From contig SKFX01000153.1 of the NCBI GenBank assembly GCA_007117775.1, positions 1 to 5,941 on the forward strand: 5,941 bases of DNA, in the 5' to 3' direction. The DNA comes from Ilumatobacteraceae bacterium. GTDB taxonomy: Bacteria; Actinomycetota; Acidimicrobiia; Acidimicrobiales; Ilumatobacteraceae. A model generated the notes under the pieces. That model searched no databases and had not been told where the DNA came from. It saw only the letters and a program-made list of their open reading frames with translations. Position numbers and translations under genes: made by a program. This document shows, piece by piece, positions 1 through 5,621 of the stretch. Each line of letters begins with the position of its first letter. Position 1 is the first letter of the stretch.

Positions 1-27
1 CCCACTGTGCGCCGACGAGAGGCCCAT
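1..27 (-). CDS. Start of the next Tad-operon gene (9 codons only, cut by window edge)
   Basis: An ATG at 27-25 overlaps the TGA stop of tadC (29-27) as TGATG, the same junction used by four other gene pairs in this operon. Reading on gives MGLSSAHSG and then runs off the window with no stop. The repeated junction pattern is the main evidence that this is a real gene start, since no clear Shine-Dalgarno lies just upstream. Nothing in nine residues identifies the product. By position, immediately after tadC, a Flp-type pilin or a TadE/TadF-like pseudopilin would be expected in Tad loci, but that is inference from gene order only. Confidence 0.45.
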
Positions 28-872
28 CACGGCGCCAACGCCGGGTAGATGACCACCGCCATGAAAATCAGCGCCATCGACACGAGCGGCAGGGTCAGGC
101 GCGAGGTACGCAGTCGCGCCTCGGTCTCCTGCTCGGCCGAGAGAGCGGCTCGCAAGCTCGAACATGATGCGGCCAGCGATCTCGCCACCGGGGCGCCCTC
201 GGAGGCAGAGATCGTCAGCGTCGCTGACACCTGGCCGATCTCGTCAACCCCGAACCACTCACCGGTCTGCTCGAGGACCTCGACGAGGCTGCGGCCGGTC
301 CGGGTGGTGTCGTGCATACGTCGACGCAGCTCCCTGAACAGTTGACCGTCACCGGTATCGGCTGCCTGGCGCAACGCTCCCTCATAACCCGAGTCGCCAC
401 TCAAGAGCATCGCCACCACATCGAGATAGGCCGACAATTCATGGCGGATCGCCTGACGGGCTGCAGATGCCTCCGCATTGCACTGGGCGAGGTAGAGCAC
501 CACAGCACCAACCACTCCCACCACCATGACCAGCGGCACCAGCACCGGCGGCAAGACGCCGGCCACGGCGAGCGCGACCGCACCGACCCCTGTGATCAGG
601 AGTGACTGCGCAGCACGACGCAGTGCATCGAGCGCGTAGCGATCGGCACTCTGATCGATCAACCGCAGGCCGATGTCATCGAGCGACCACGGCAGCAGCC
701 GGACCCGCTGGCGGACCACATCCATCCGGCCCGGGCGCCCGCAGGCCGGGCTCGTCAACCGTTCGAGGGCAACCGAGACACTCGGCCGCGGCTGGCTCCA
801 TCCACTCTGGAACGACCAGACGCCAGTGGCCGCCACCACGGTCCACCACAACAACCACCACACCGGATCCAT
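27..872 (-). CDS. tadC: TadC-like platform protein, type II secretion system F (T2SSF) domain
   Basis: This 281-residue inner-membrane protein is probably the second platform subunit of the Tad pilus machine, on which the CpaF motor acts. Hydrophobic segments lie near residues 3-21 (Trp-rich), 90-130 (probably two passes) and 260-279. Between them is the cytoplasmic helical T2SSF domain: HELSAYLDVVAMLLSGDSG at about 144-162, a GRSLVEVLEQTGEWFGVDEI stretch at 193-212, and an ISASEGAPVA turn at 221-230. The start at 872 is chosen because its ATG overlaps the tadB TGA (TGATG) and GGGGTGG lies 8 bases upstream. An in-frame ATG at 902 has no ribosome site and would add 10 residues. The open frame extends further to 1115, but that part is antisense-like and lies within tadB. 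The paralogue tadB is directly upstream, which is the usual TadB-TadC pairing. Assignment as TadC rather than another T2SSF protein rests on that order and on length. Confidence 0.88.
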   Translation of the reverse strand: MDPVWWLLWWTVVAATGVWSFQSGWSQPRPSVSVALERLTSPACGRPGRMDVVRQRVRLLPWSLDDIGLRLIDQSADRYALDALRRAAQSLLITGVGAVALAVAGVLPPVLVPLVMVVGVVGAVVLYLAQCNAEASAARQAIRHELSAYLDVVAMLLSGDSGYEGALRQAADTGDGQLFRELRRRMHDTTRTGRSLVEVLEQTGEWFGVDEIGQVSATLTISASEGAPVARSLAASCSSLRAALSAEQETEARLRTSRLTLPLVSMALIFMAVVIYPALAP

Positions 873-1747
873 CAGCTGGCCCACCCCGGAACTCGTCGCC
901 ATTCGGCGACTGCTGCTCGACCCGGCGCAAGGAAACGGCGGGGTCGCGGGAAACGAGCGAGCTGTTGCACCCTGATCACCAACCCGCCGTATCCGACGAT
1001 GGCAGCGGCCAAGACCAGCTGGCCGCCTGCGCTCTGGTACGTCGACAGGTATCCGGAACGACCGAAGATGAAGACCGCGCCGAAGAGCACCGACATCAGT
1101 GCGGTCAGCAACCACACCTCGCGGATCACCGGAGCGCGCTCGGCCTCGATGAGGCGCCGACGCTCCAGAGCGTGACGGGTCTGAGCGGCGAGCATCGACA
1201 GCACGTCGATGGCACGGCCACCGCGACGGATCGCCACCAAGAGCCCGACCGCCACCAGATCACCGAGGGGATCGTCGAGATCGGCGGCGAATCGACGCAA
1301 CGCGATCTCAGGATCCTGACGACGCAGCCCAGCATTCAGCCGTCTGATCGCTGGCCCGAGTTCAGCTGCACTGGAACTCGAGGTCTGGGCGATCGCCCCG
1401 ATCGGCTGCTCACCGGCAGCCAGCACATCGCGTACGTTCTCGATCCAGACCGCAAGACCCTCGAGGCCAACCAGCTCGGAACGACCGACTCGATGCACAC
1501 GCTCCCATGCGCCCCAGACCCACCACAGCATGAGCGCCGCAGCGAATGCGGGGAGCGGCCATCCCGACAACACCAACACCACCACACCCACACTCGCAGC
1601 GGGCGCGGCGCGCCTCATGGCCCCGCGTGAGACACGACGATGAAGCGAACGAGTAACACCTGAGCTCCCCACGGCTCCGGCAGGCCAGCCCAGGCCGACC
1701 GCCACCGCGCTGAGACCGACCAGGTTCCACAGCACCAGGGCCTGCAT
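872..1747 (-). CDS. tadB: TadB-like platform protein, type II secretion system F (T2SSF) domain
   Basis: This 291-residue polytopic membrane protein is the first of two adjacent T2SSF platform subunits, expected to anchor and couple the CpaF ATPase to pilin assembly in the cytoplasmic membrane. Hydrophobic segments lie at about 3-20, 50-80, 211-229 and 243-263. The cytoplasmic T2SSF core covers about 95-205, including LAVWIENVRDVLAAGEQPIG (98-117) and a VGLLVAIRRGGRAIDVLSML stretch (167-186), followed by a charged helix (ERRRLIEAERA) leading into the third hydrophobic segment. That layout is characteristic of TadB. ATG at 1747 is preferred over the adjacent in-frame GTG at 1750: GGAGGT (1759-1754) lies 6 bases from the ATG but only 3 from the GTG, and the ATG forms TGATG with the cpaF stop. 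The C-terminal tail of about 28 residues is basic and proline-rich (FPRPRRF) and probably cytoplasmic. Confidence 0.9.
   Translation of the reverse strand: MQALVLWNLVGLSAVAVGLGWPAGAVGSSGVTRSLHRRVSRGAMRRAAPAASVGVVVLVLSGWPLPAFAAALMLWWVWGAWERVHRVGRSELVGLEGLAVWIENVRDVLAAGEQPIGAIAQTSSSSAAELGPAIRRLNAGLRRQDPEIALRRFAADLDDPLGDLVAVGLLVAIRRGGRAIDVLSMLAAQTRHALERRRLIEAERAPVIREVWLLTALMSVLFGAVFIFGRSGYLSTYQSAGGQLVLAAAIVGYGGLVIRVQQLARFPRPRRFLAPGRAAVAEWRRVPGWAS
881..887 (-). promoter_or_regulatory. Probable ribosome binding site of tadC (GGGGTGG)
   Basis: GGGGTGG at 887-881 on the minus strand lies 8 bases before ATG 872, inside the 3' end of tadB. The alternative ATG at 902 has no comparable purine run upstream, so this site favours 872. 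Confidence 0.5.
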
Positions 1748-3243
1748 CACCCCACCTCCGATGCCAGCGGCTCAAGTGCGAACAGTTCATCAGCCCGGTA
1801 TCCGGCGAGTTCGAGCCGCCGGCGGTGCTGTATCGACAGTGGAGCCGCCATCACGAGCCCGTGCACCGTATCGGTGCGCCAGAGTTCAGTGGTGGCGACC
1901 GTGCCGTTCTCCGATCGACCCCCGACCTCGATGATCGAGGTGATCCTTCGGACCGGGCCGCCCACCGGTTGTCCACGTCCCTGCCACGTCGTGCCGGCAG
2001 CGATCGGGGCTTCGACATTGCGGACCAGGTCGATATGGATCACGAAATCGACGGTCTGAGCGATCAGGCTCCAGACCGCATATTCGGGCAGCGACACATC
2101 GGACTTGGCCACGTAGTAGGCGAGACGAGCCATCACGATGTCCGCGGTGTGGGCATGGATCGTCGCCAGGGAACCGCGCGCGCACATCGACGCCACATCG
2201 AGCATCTCGAGTGCCTCATCCTCGACGAGTTCACCCACCACCACCCGATCGGGATTGAGCCGTCTCGTGAGCTCGACGAGTTCGCGCGTCGAGACCTCAC
2301 CCACACCTTCGGCATTGGCACGACGCGTGTAGAGCCCAGGAGCGTCGGGATGGCGCGGATCATCCTCGAGACGCAACTCGAGCAAATGGCGCTCGACTGT
2401 GATGATGCGCTCCGAGGGCGACACCTCCCCCAGCAGTTCGGTGAGCAGTGTCGTCTTGCCCGCCCCGGGAGGACCTGAGATGAGCATCGTGAAACCACAG
2501 CGCACCAGCGCCGACAGGATCGGCACGAGTCGTGCCGGCATGAGACCGAGTTCTGCGAGACCATCGAGGCCGACGTGCTCGATGACATAGCGCCGGATCG
2601 CAAGGCGGGGTTGGGTCGAGATCCCGTGCTCATCGGACCCACCGAGCACCATCACGACACGCGAACCGTCGCGGGCCTGCAAGGTGAGGCTCGGCGAGGA
2701 GGTGTCGAGACGGCCCTCACCACTGATGCTGATCCGGCGGGCCAGACGCTTCTGGAACGAGGTCAATTGTGCTGAACTCGCCCACAGCTGGCCGACATCG
2801 ACCTTCCTGCCGTCGGCGTAGCTGACCCAGGTGCTCAGGTGAGAGTTGACGTCCACTTCCTCGACATCGGGGTCCGATAGGTAAATCTCGAGCGGACCCG
2901 ACCCGGTCAGCTCTGCGACGACGCGCGCTCGGATCGAGCGTTCGCTCATGGCATCAAATGGTTCCTCACCGCGCTCGATGCGTTCACGGTTCAGATCGAC
3001 CAACGCATCGTTCAACCATCGACCGATCAAGAGCTGTTCCACGACCGCGACGGTGTCGTCGGAACCGCCCACTCCATCAGCGATTGCCGTGAACGCAGGA
3101 TCACCAAGAGCGCTCATCTCAGCAACCTCAGCCTGTTGGTCAACGAGGCGTTCGGCGATGACGGCGGTCAGACCGGCCACGGCCGCATCCAGTTCCGGTC
3201 GATGCCCCATCTCCCCTCGGCTCGATGCAGGCTTCATGGACAT
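1747..3243 (-). CDS. cpaF: CpaF/TadA-type secretion ATPase of the Tad pilus system
   Basis: This 498-residue cytoplasmic ATPase belongs to the type II/IV secretion superfamily (PilT/VirB11/CpaF) and is expected to form a hexamer powering pilus assembly through TadB/TadC. An N-terminal domain of about 110 residues precedes the characteristic GSGPLEIYLSDPDVEEVDVN segment (about 114-133) and the N2 domain (GEGRLDTSSP at 175-184, ending LAIRRYVIE). The Walker A is GPPGAGKTT (257-265, Lys263). The Walker B region is DRVVVGELVEDEAL (332-345, Glu338), and the His box is GSLATIHAHT (357-366, His363). Two motifs differ from common CpaF sequences: the Asp box reads ITVERHLLEL (280-289) rather than IED-type, and VGEVRG is replaced by VGELVE. 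The start at 3243 overlaps the upstream TGA (TGATG) and has GGGCGGA six bases before it. ATG at 3246 and GTG at 3258 are in-frame alternatives. The family is certain; whether it serves a pilus or another Tad-like exporter is not. Confidence 0.95.
   Translation of the reverse strand: MSMKPASSRGEMGHRPELDAAVAGLTAVIAERLVDQQAEVAEMSALGDPAFTAIADGVGGSDDTVAVVEQLLIGRWLNDALVDLNRERIERGEEPFDAMSERSIRARVVAELTGSGPLEIYLSDPDVEEVDVNSHLSTWVSYADGRKVDVGQLWASSAQLTSFQKRLARRISISGEGRLDTSSPSLTLQARDGSRVVMVLGGSDEHGISTQPRLAIRRYVIEHVGLDGLAELGLMPARLVPILSALVRCGFTMLISGPPGAGKTTLLTELLGEVSPSERIITVERHLLELRLEDDPRHPDAPGLYTRRANAEGVGEVSTRELVELTRRLNPDRVVVGELVEDEALEMLDVASMCARGSLATIHAHTADIVMARLAYYVAKSDVSLPEYAVWSLIAQTVDFVIHIDLVRNVEAPIAAGTTWQGRGQPVGGPVRRITSIIEVGGRSENGTVATTELWRTDTVHGLVMAAPLSIQHRRRLELAGYRADELFALEPLASEVG
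1754..1759 (-). promoter_or_regulatory. Ribosome binding site of tadB (GGAGGT)
   Basis: GGAGGT reads from 1759 to 1754 on the minus strand, inside the end of cpaF. It is the strongest Shine-Dalgarno in the window. Its distance of 6 bases to ATG 1747, against 3 to GTG 1750, decides the tadB start. Confidence 0.75.
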
Positions 3244-4109
3244 CATCGATCCGCCCACTGTGAATCAACAACCGCGAGGTCACCATCGGACCGCCGCACC
3301 ACCGTGCTGAGTTGCAGCGATGCTGCTCGGCCTGCCCGCATGAGTCGGAGTCGGCGGAGTCGGCGGCTTGAACAGCCGAGACGTCCGGCCAGCACCTCGG
3401 CGGCAAAGCGGTCCTCAGGGAGGGTCACCGACAACATCTCATCGCCTTGGCTGAGGTGGGCCGCGATCTCAGCCGGATCGAATGGGTCGGACCCGATGAT
3501 CACCAGGGCCGGGCGATGACCGGCCGATTCGAAGCTCTCAAATCGTTCGCGCAACTGTTCCACCCTGGGCCCTGCTGCAGTCGAAGGCCCACCGAACTGT
3601 CGATGCACGAGCACCACCAGCGCAGACCCAGATGGGACCCACGGCCCTGCCGGAAGACCTCGCCCACAGTCGATGAAGGCGATGGGGTGACCCATCGAAC
3701 CGATATCGCCGAGCACTGATCGGTGCGCCCGCATCTGGGAGGCCGCAGCCTCAACCGAACGGATCGGACTCGCCAGGACCGCAATCCCATCGCCGAGCAA
3801 CTGCGCATGGTTCTGCCATGCTCGATGCTGACACCGCGCCAGGTCGCTCTCATATGGCGAACTGGTGACTGCAGTGGTCAGCGTTCGGCGCGGGTCCAAC
3901 CCGAGCCATCCGACGAGCGACCCGCCCGATGGATCGGATTCGACGATCAGGCGCTCGATGACGGGGGATCCGAACCCATCGTTCTCGTCTCGCTCCACCG
4001 CTGGCAGTTGGTCGGCAACAACGGACGACTCTTCAACTCTCGGCCACGTGAATGCCAGCACCAAGGTCGTGGTCGTGACCGCATCACCGCACAGCACGAT
4101 CGCCGTCAC
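3243..4109 (-). CDS. CpaE/MinD-like P-loop (SIMIBI) protein with degenerate Walker A
   Basis: This 288-residue soluble protein has the layout of the MinD-like partner proteins found in actinobacterial Tad/secretion loci, which help place or regulate the machine (the CpaE/TadZ role). A nucleotide-binding loop-like segment opens the protein (LCGDAVTTTTLVLAFTWP, 6-23). It is followed by LIVESDPSGGSLVGWLGLDP (54-73, the strand and Asp after the P-loop), FIDCGRG (145-151, Walker B-like) and SALVVLVHR (162-170). A C-terminal section with LVIIGSDPFDPAEIAAHL (202-219) and LPEDRFAAEVLAGRLG (230-245) completes the fold. The loop lacks the usual GKT lysine and also the preceding signature lysine, so ATP hydrolysis is doubtful. 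An Arg-rich stretch at 249-262 could contact membrane or nucleic acid. The start is GTG at 4109, overlapping the upstream TGA as GTGA, with GAGGG six bases before it. The family call is by motif order, as full-length similarity could not be tested. Confidence 0.75.
   Translation of the reverse strand: MTAIVLCGDAVTTTTLVLAFTWPRVEESSVVADQLPAVERDENDGFGSPVIERLIVESDPSGGSLVGWLGLDPRRTLTTAVTSSPYESDLARCQHRAWQNHAQLLGDGIAVLASPIRSVEAAASQMRAHRSVLGDIGSMGHPIAFIDCGRGLPAGPWVPSGSALVVLVHRQFGGPSTAAGPRVEQLRERFESFESAGHRPALVIIGSDPFDPAEIAAHLSQGDEMLSVTLPEDRFAAEVLAGRLGCSSRRLRRLRLMRAGRAASLQLSTVVRRSDGDLAVVDSQWADR
3250..3256 (-). promoter_or_regulatory. Probable ribosome binding site of cpaF (GGGCGGA)
   Basis: GGGCGGA at 3256-3250 on the minus strand ends 6 bases before ATG 3243 and 3 bases before ATG 3246. 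This supports 3243 as the cpaF start and argues against GTG 3258, which lies upstream of the site. Confidence 0.5.
3342..3366. repeat. Short in-frame 9-bp tandem duplication in the CpaE-like gene
   Basis: GAGTCGGCG occurs twice in tandem (3348-3356 and 3357-3365), preceded by a partial copy GAGTCG (3342-3347). On the coding strand it produces the Arg-Arg-Leu repeats of residues 249-256. Being a multiple of three, it keeps the frame and adds to the basic stretch near the C terminus. Confidence 0.7.
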
Positions 4110-4870
4110 GACTCGCCCTCGGCATCATTCTCCGGAGCGATCAGCACGATCCGAACCTGATCGGCACGCGCCACGCGAACCGAATCGTCGACATCCACCT
4201 CGACGGACACCGCAACGGTTCCCACACCAGCGGGTTCGACCGCACCGACGATCACTCCGGCGACCGCCCCGTCCGAGCGACCATGATCGCCGGCTCCATC
4301 ACCAACCACGTCCTCACGACCTCCTGCGTCGACTGTTCGGTCGACAAATGCAACTGGATCGGAGGCCACGACGAGCACGTGCGAACGCTCGACAACACCA
4401 TCTGGGATCGAACCTTCGGGGAGACGCAACGAAACCACCGCCGCACCCGGTGAAACCAGGGGCGTGTCGGCGAGAGCTGATGGTGTCACCAATACCCCGG
4501 CTGCAATCGGTGCTCGCGCGTACTTGCCGATCACCGCAGCACGTTCGTCGACGGACACCACCTGCACCGCGGTGTCCACCGCCACCGTCACGACGCGCAA
4601 CTGGGCAGCCTCGATCGGCGCGCCGGCCGGGATCTCGACCGCTGCCAGCAACACCTCGACGCGTTCATCAAGACTGCTGTAGACGGCGATATTGCCCGCC
4701 ACGGCAATCGCTGCGAGGCCCACCCCGATCGCCAGACGTGCCCGGCGACGAGACGACGGCCGGAATCCCGTATCGCTCTCGTCGGTGGTACTTCGACGCT
4801 GACGACGAGACCCCGACGTCGCCATCGGTCGATCTGTCTCGGCCCTCGGCACGGTGCCCTCTCTCGACAT
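4106..4870 (-). CDS. cpaB: SAF-domain pilus assembly protein, CpaB/RcpC-like
   Basis: This 254-residue single-pass membrane protein has a disordered, Arg/Ser/Thr-rich cytoplasmic N terminus (1-45), one membrane helix (about 46-66, RLAIGVGLAAIAVAGNIAVY) and an extracytoplasmic SAF domain. The SAF hallmark is EVLLAAVEIPAGAPIEAAQL (72-91), followed by VIGKYARAPIAAGVLVTPSAL (about 113-133). The C-terminal part, from VVSLRLPEGSIPDGV (145-159), matches the second half of RcpC/CpaB proteins. It contains an Asp/Gly-rich, probably flexible loop at about 176-202. In Gram-negative Tad systems this protein supports the secretin; here no secretin gene is present, so its partner in this cell envelope is unknown. 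The start at 4870 is chosen from the TGATG overlap with the peptidase stop and GGGGGA six bases upstream. An in-frame ATG at 4909 would add 13 residues inside the upstream gene. The membrane orientation is inferred from the Arg-rich N terminus. Confidence 0.82.
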   Translation of the reverse strand: MSREGTVPRAETDRPMATSGSRRQRRSTTDESDTGFRPSSRRRARLAIGVGLAAIAVAGNIAVYSSLDERVEVLLAAVEIPAGAPIEAAQLRVVTVAVDTAVQVVSVDERAAVIGKYARAPIAAGVLVTPSALADTPLVSPGAAVVSLRLPEGSIPDGVVERSHVLVVASDPVAFVDRTVDAGGREDVVGDGAGDHGRSDGAVAGVIVGAVEPAGVGTVAVSVEVDVDDSVRVARADQVRIVLIAPENDAEGES

Positions 4871-5385
4871 CACCAGTCCCCCATTCCGAACCTGCTGCTC
4901 AACACCCACGCCACGCCGGCGCCGACCACCAGCCCGGGCCCGAGTGGCACCGACCGCCGACCCGACACGATCCCCACAACCGCCATCGTCGCCGTCGCCA
5001 CCGCAAGGCCGAGAAGTGCCGCCGTCGCCTGCACGAGACCGACCAGGGCCCCGAGCGCCAATGTCGCTTTCACATCGCCGAATCCCATCGCCGATGGAGA
5101 CACGAGATGCACGGCGAGCACCGGCAGGCCCATGAATAGCGATCCCGCGAGAACCTGGGCGATCTCAGCATCGGTCATCACCCATCCGCTCACCGCTGCG
5201 ACTCCGGTGCAGACCACCAGCGGATCGGGGATCTGCTCGGCGGCGATGTCGATGAGCGCTGCGATCGACATCGCACCCAGGCCGGTCACAACGAAGATCC
5301 CGGGACGGGGCCCGAACATGGCGATGAGACCCGCGAGACATACGACCACCGCAGGCACCGTGATCACCGTCCAGCGCAATGCCAT
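4870..5385 (-). CDS. Type IV prepilin peptidase, A24 family (TadV/CpaA-like)
   Basis: This is a 171-residue polytopic aspartyl protease that cleaves the leader of Flp-type prepilins at the cytoplasmic face of the membrane. The two catalytic aspartates are visible: Asp46 in ALIDIAAEQIPDP (43-55) and Asp104 in MGFGDVKATLALG (100-112, the GxGD motif). Hydrophobic segments occupy most of the protein, and the end has the family's PLGPGLVVGAGVAW pattern (147-160). It lacks the N-terminal methyltransferase domain of PilD-type enzymes, as is normal for Tad peptidases. The start is uncertain. ATG 5385 gives the usual family length but has no Shine-Dalgarno. In-frame GTG 5442, ATG 5502 and ATG 5523 would add 19, 39 or 46 residues of low-complexity Gly/Ala/Arg/Ser sequence, and only 5502 lies close behind a -10-like box. 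It is the first gene of the operon. Confidence 0.88.
   Translation of the reverse strand: MALRWTVITVPAVVVCLAGLIAMFGPRPGIFVVTGLGAMSIAALIDIAAEQIPDPLVVCTGVAAVSGWVMTDAEIAQVLAGSLFMGLPVLAVHLVSPSAMGFGDVKATLALGALVGLVQATAALLGLAVATATMAVVGIVSGRRSVPLGPGLVVGAGVAWVLSSRFGMGDW
4877..4882 (-). promoter_or_regulatory. Ribosome binding site of the SAF-domain gene (GGGGGA)
   Basis: GGGGGA at 4882-4877 on the minus strand lies within the last codons of the peptidase gene and 6 bases before ATG 4870. It supports that start over the in-frame ATG at 4909. Confidence 0.55.
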
Positions 5386-5448
5386 GACGGTTGTCGAGGA
5401 GCACTCATCTGGGCGCGCCGACGACGTGCAACCGGTCTCCACCAGACC

Positions 5449-5468
5449 CGCGCCCGCCCGCGCCCGCC
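5449..5468. repeat. Perfect 10-bp tandem repeat upstream of the peptidase core
   Basis: CGCGCCCGCC is repeated exactly at 5449-5458 and 5459-5468. The unit is not a multiple of three, and it falls in the stretch whose coding status is uncertain (5386-5523). This mildly supports the stretch being untranslated leader rather than protein. Confidence 0.7.
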
Positions 5469-5511
5469 ATCGCGCGTTCGACGATCCGCCCGTCGCCGCC
5501 ATGTGGCCGAC

Positions 5512-5517
5512 ACCATA
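5512..5517 (-). promoter_or_regulatory. Putative -10 box for the Tad operon (TATGGT)
   Basis: TATGGT at 5517-5512 on the minus strand fits the actinobacterial TANNNT -10 pattern and is the only such box I noticed close upstream of the peptidase. It lies 9 bases before ATG 5502, so transcription would begin almost at that codon. No good -35 lies at the expected distance (about 5535-5540). A perfect TTGACA at 5530-5525 is too close to pair with it. Confidence 0.3.
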
Positions 5518-5529
5518 ACCCATCTGTCA

Positions 5530-5540
5530 ACCGGCCCGGT
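5530..5540. repeat. 11-bp inverted repeat ACCGG-C-CCGGT
   Basis: ACCGG at 5530-5534 and CCGGT at 5536-5540 are reverse complements around a single central C. The site lies just upstream of the putative -10 of the Tad operon, where a regulator could bind. GC-rich palindromes of this size also arise by chance. Confidence 0.35.
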
Positions 5541-5551
5541 CCGGGGCGGGC

Positions 5552-5569
5552 GTTCATCAGATCGTGAAC
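5552..5569. repeat. Inverted repeat GTTCA-N8-TGAAC, possible operator
   Basis: GTTCA (5552-5556) and TGAAC (5565-5569) are exact reverse complements separated by 8 bases. The spacing suits a dimeric helix-turn-helix regulator rather than a transcription terminator, since the arms are short and no T-run follows. It lies between the two divergent promoters. No regulator gene is in the window to pair with it. Confidence 0.35.
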
Positions 5570-5608
5570 CGAACCAGTGATGCACCGACTCAGACCGCAG
5601 CGCTGAAC

Positions 5609-5614
5609 TAGCGT
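5609..5614 (+). promoter_or_regulatory. Putative -10 box placed for a leaderless transcript (TAGCGT)
   Basis: TAGCGT fits the TANNNT -10 pattern and ends 7 bases before ATG 5622, so transcription would start at or beside the A of the start codon. The absence of any Shine-Dalgarno before this ATG agrees with leaderless expression, which is common in actinobacteria. No convincing -35 hexamer was found. Confidence 0.45.
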
Positions 5615-5621
5615 GCCGCGT

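Larger units (their letters stand above)
5386..5621. other. Divergent control region between the Tad operon and the solute-binding protein gene
   Basis: This stretch of 236 bases separates the minus-strand peptidase core from the plus-strand lipoprotein gene. It holds the 10-bp tandem repeat, a -10-like TATGGT facing left, two small inverted repeats, a GAACC direct repeat (5566-5575) and a -10-like TAGCGT facing right. Bases 5386-5523 remain open in the peptidase frame and could be an N-terminal extension. No RNA gene or terminator hairpin was recognised in it. Confidence 0.6.

Noticed and set aside
873..1115. Long N-terminal extension of tadC up to ATG 1115
   Set aside because: The added 81 residues lie inside tadB and read as an Arg-rich shadow. 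The TGATG overlap and GGGGTGG site point to 872, where the product begins with a proper membrane segment.
602..1630. A 342-codon open frame on the plus strand
   Set aside because: It is antisense to tadB and tadC, of low-complexity Arg/His/Ser/Thr/Pro composition, with no recognisable family and no ribosome site seen.
1825..2478. A 217-codon open frame on the plus strand
   Set aside because: It is antisense to the cpaF catalytic domain, whose Walker A, Walker B and His-box motifs settle the true strand. The plus-strand product shows no coherent features.
3244..3258. Alternative cpaF starts at GTG 3258 and ATG 3246
   Set aside because: GTG 3258 lies upstream of the GGGCGGA site, and ATG 3246 is only 3 bases from it. 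ATG 3243 has 6-base spacing and the operon's recurring TGATG overlap. ATG 3246 would change the product by one residue only.
3865..5139. A 424-codon open frame on the plus strand
   Set aside because: It lies opposite the CpaE-like, SAF and peptidase genes. Its protein is dominated by Arg, Pro, His and Ser with no domain or hydrophobic pattern, as expected for the antisense of GC-rich coding DNA. The minus-strand genes carry clear motifs.
5525..5530. A perfect TTGACA -35 hexamer on the minus strand
   Set aside because: At 17-18 bases downstream the sequence is GCCACA or CCACAT, not a usable -10, and it is only 7 bases from TATGGT. It is probably chance.
5525..5621. Possible small RNA or riboswitch in the intergenic region
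   Set aside because: Only short 5-bp stems were found, with no long hairpin, no conserved aptamer motif that I recognise and no T-run.
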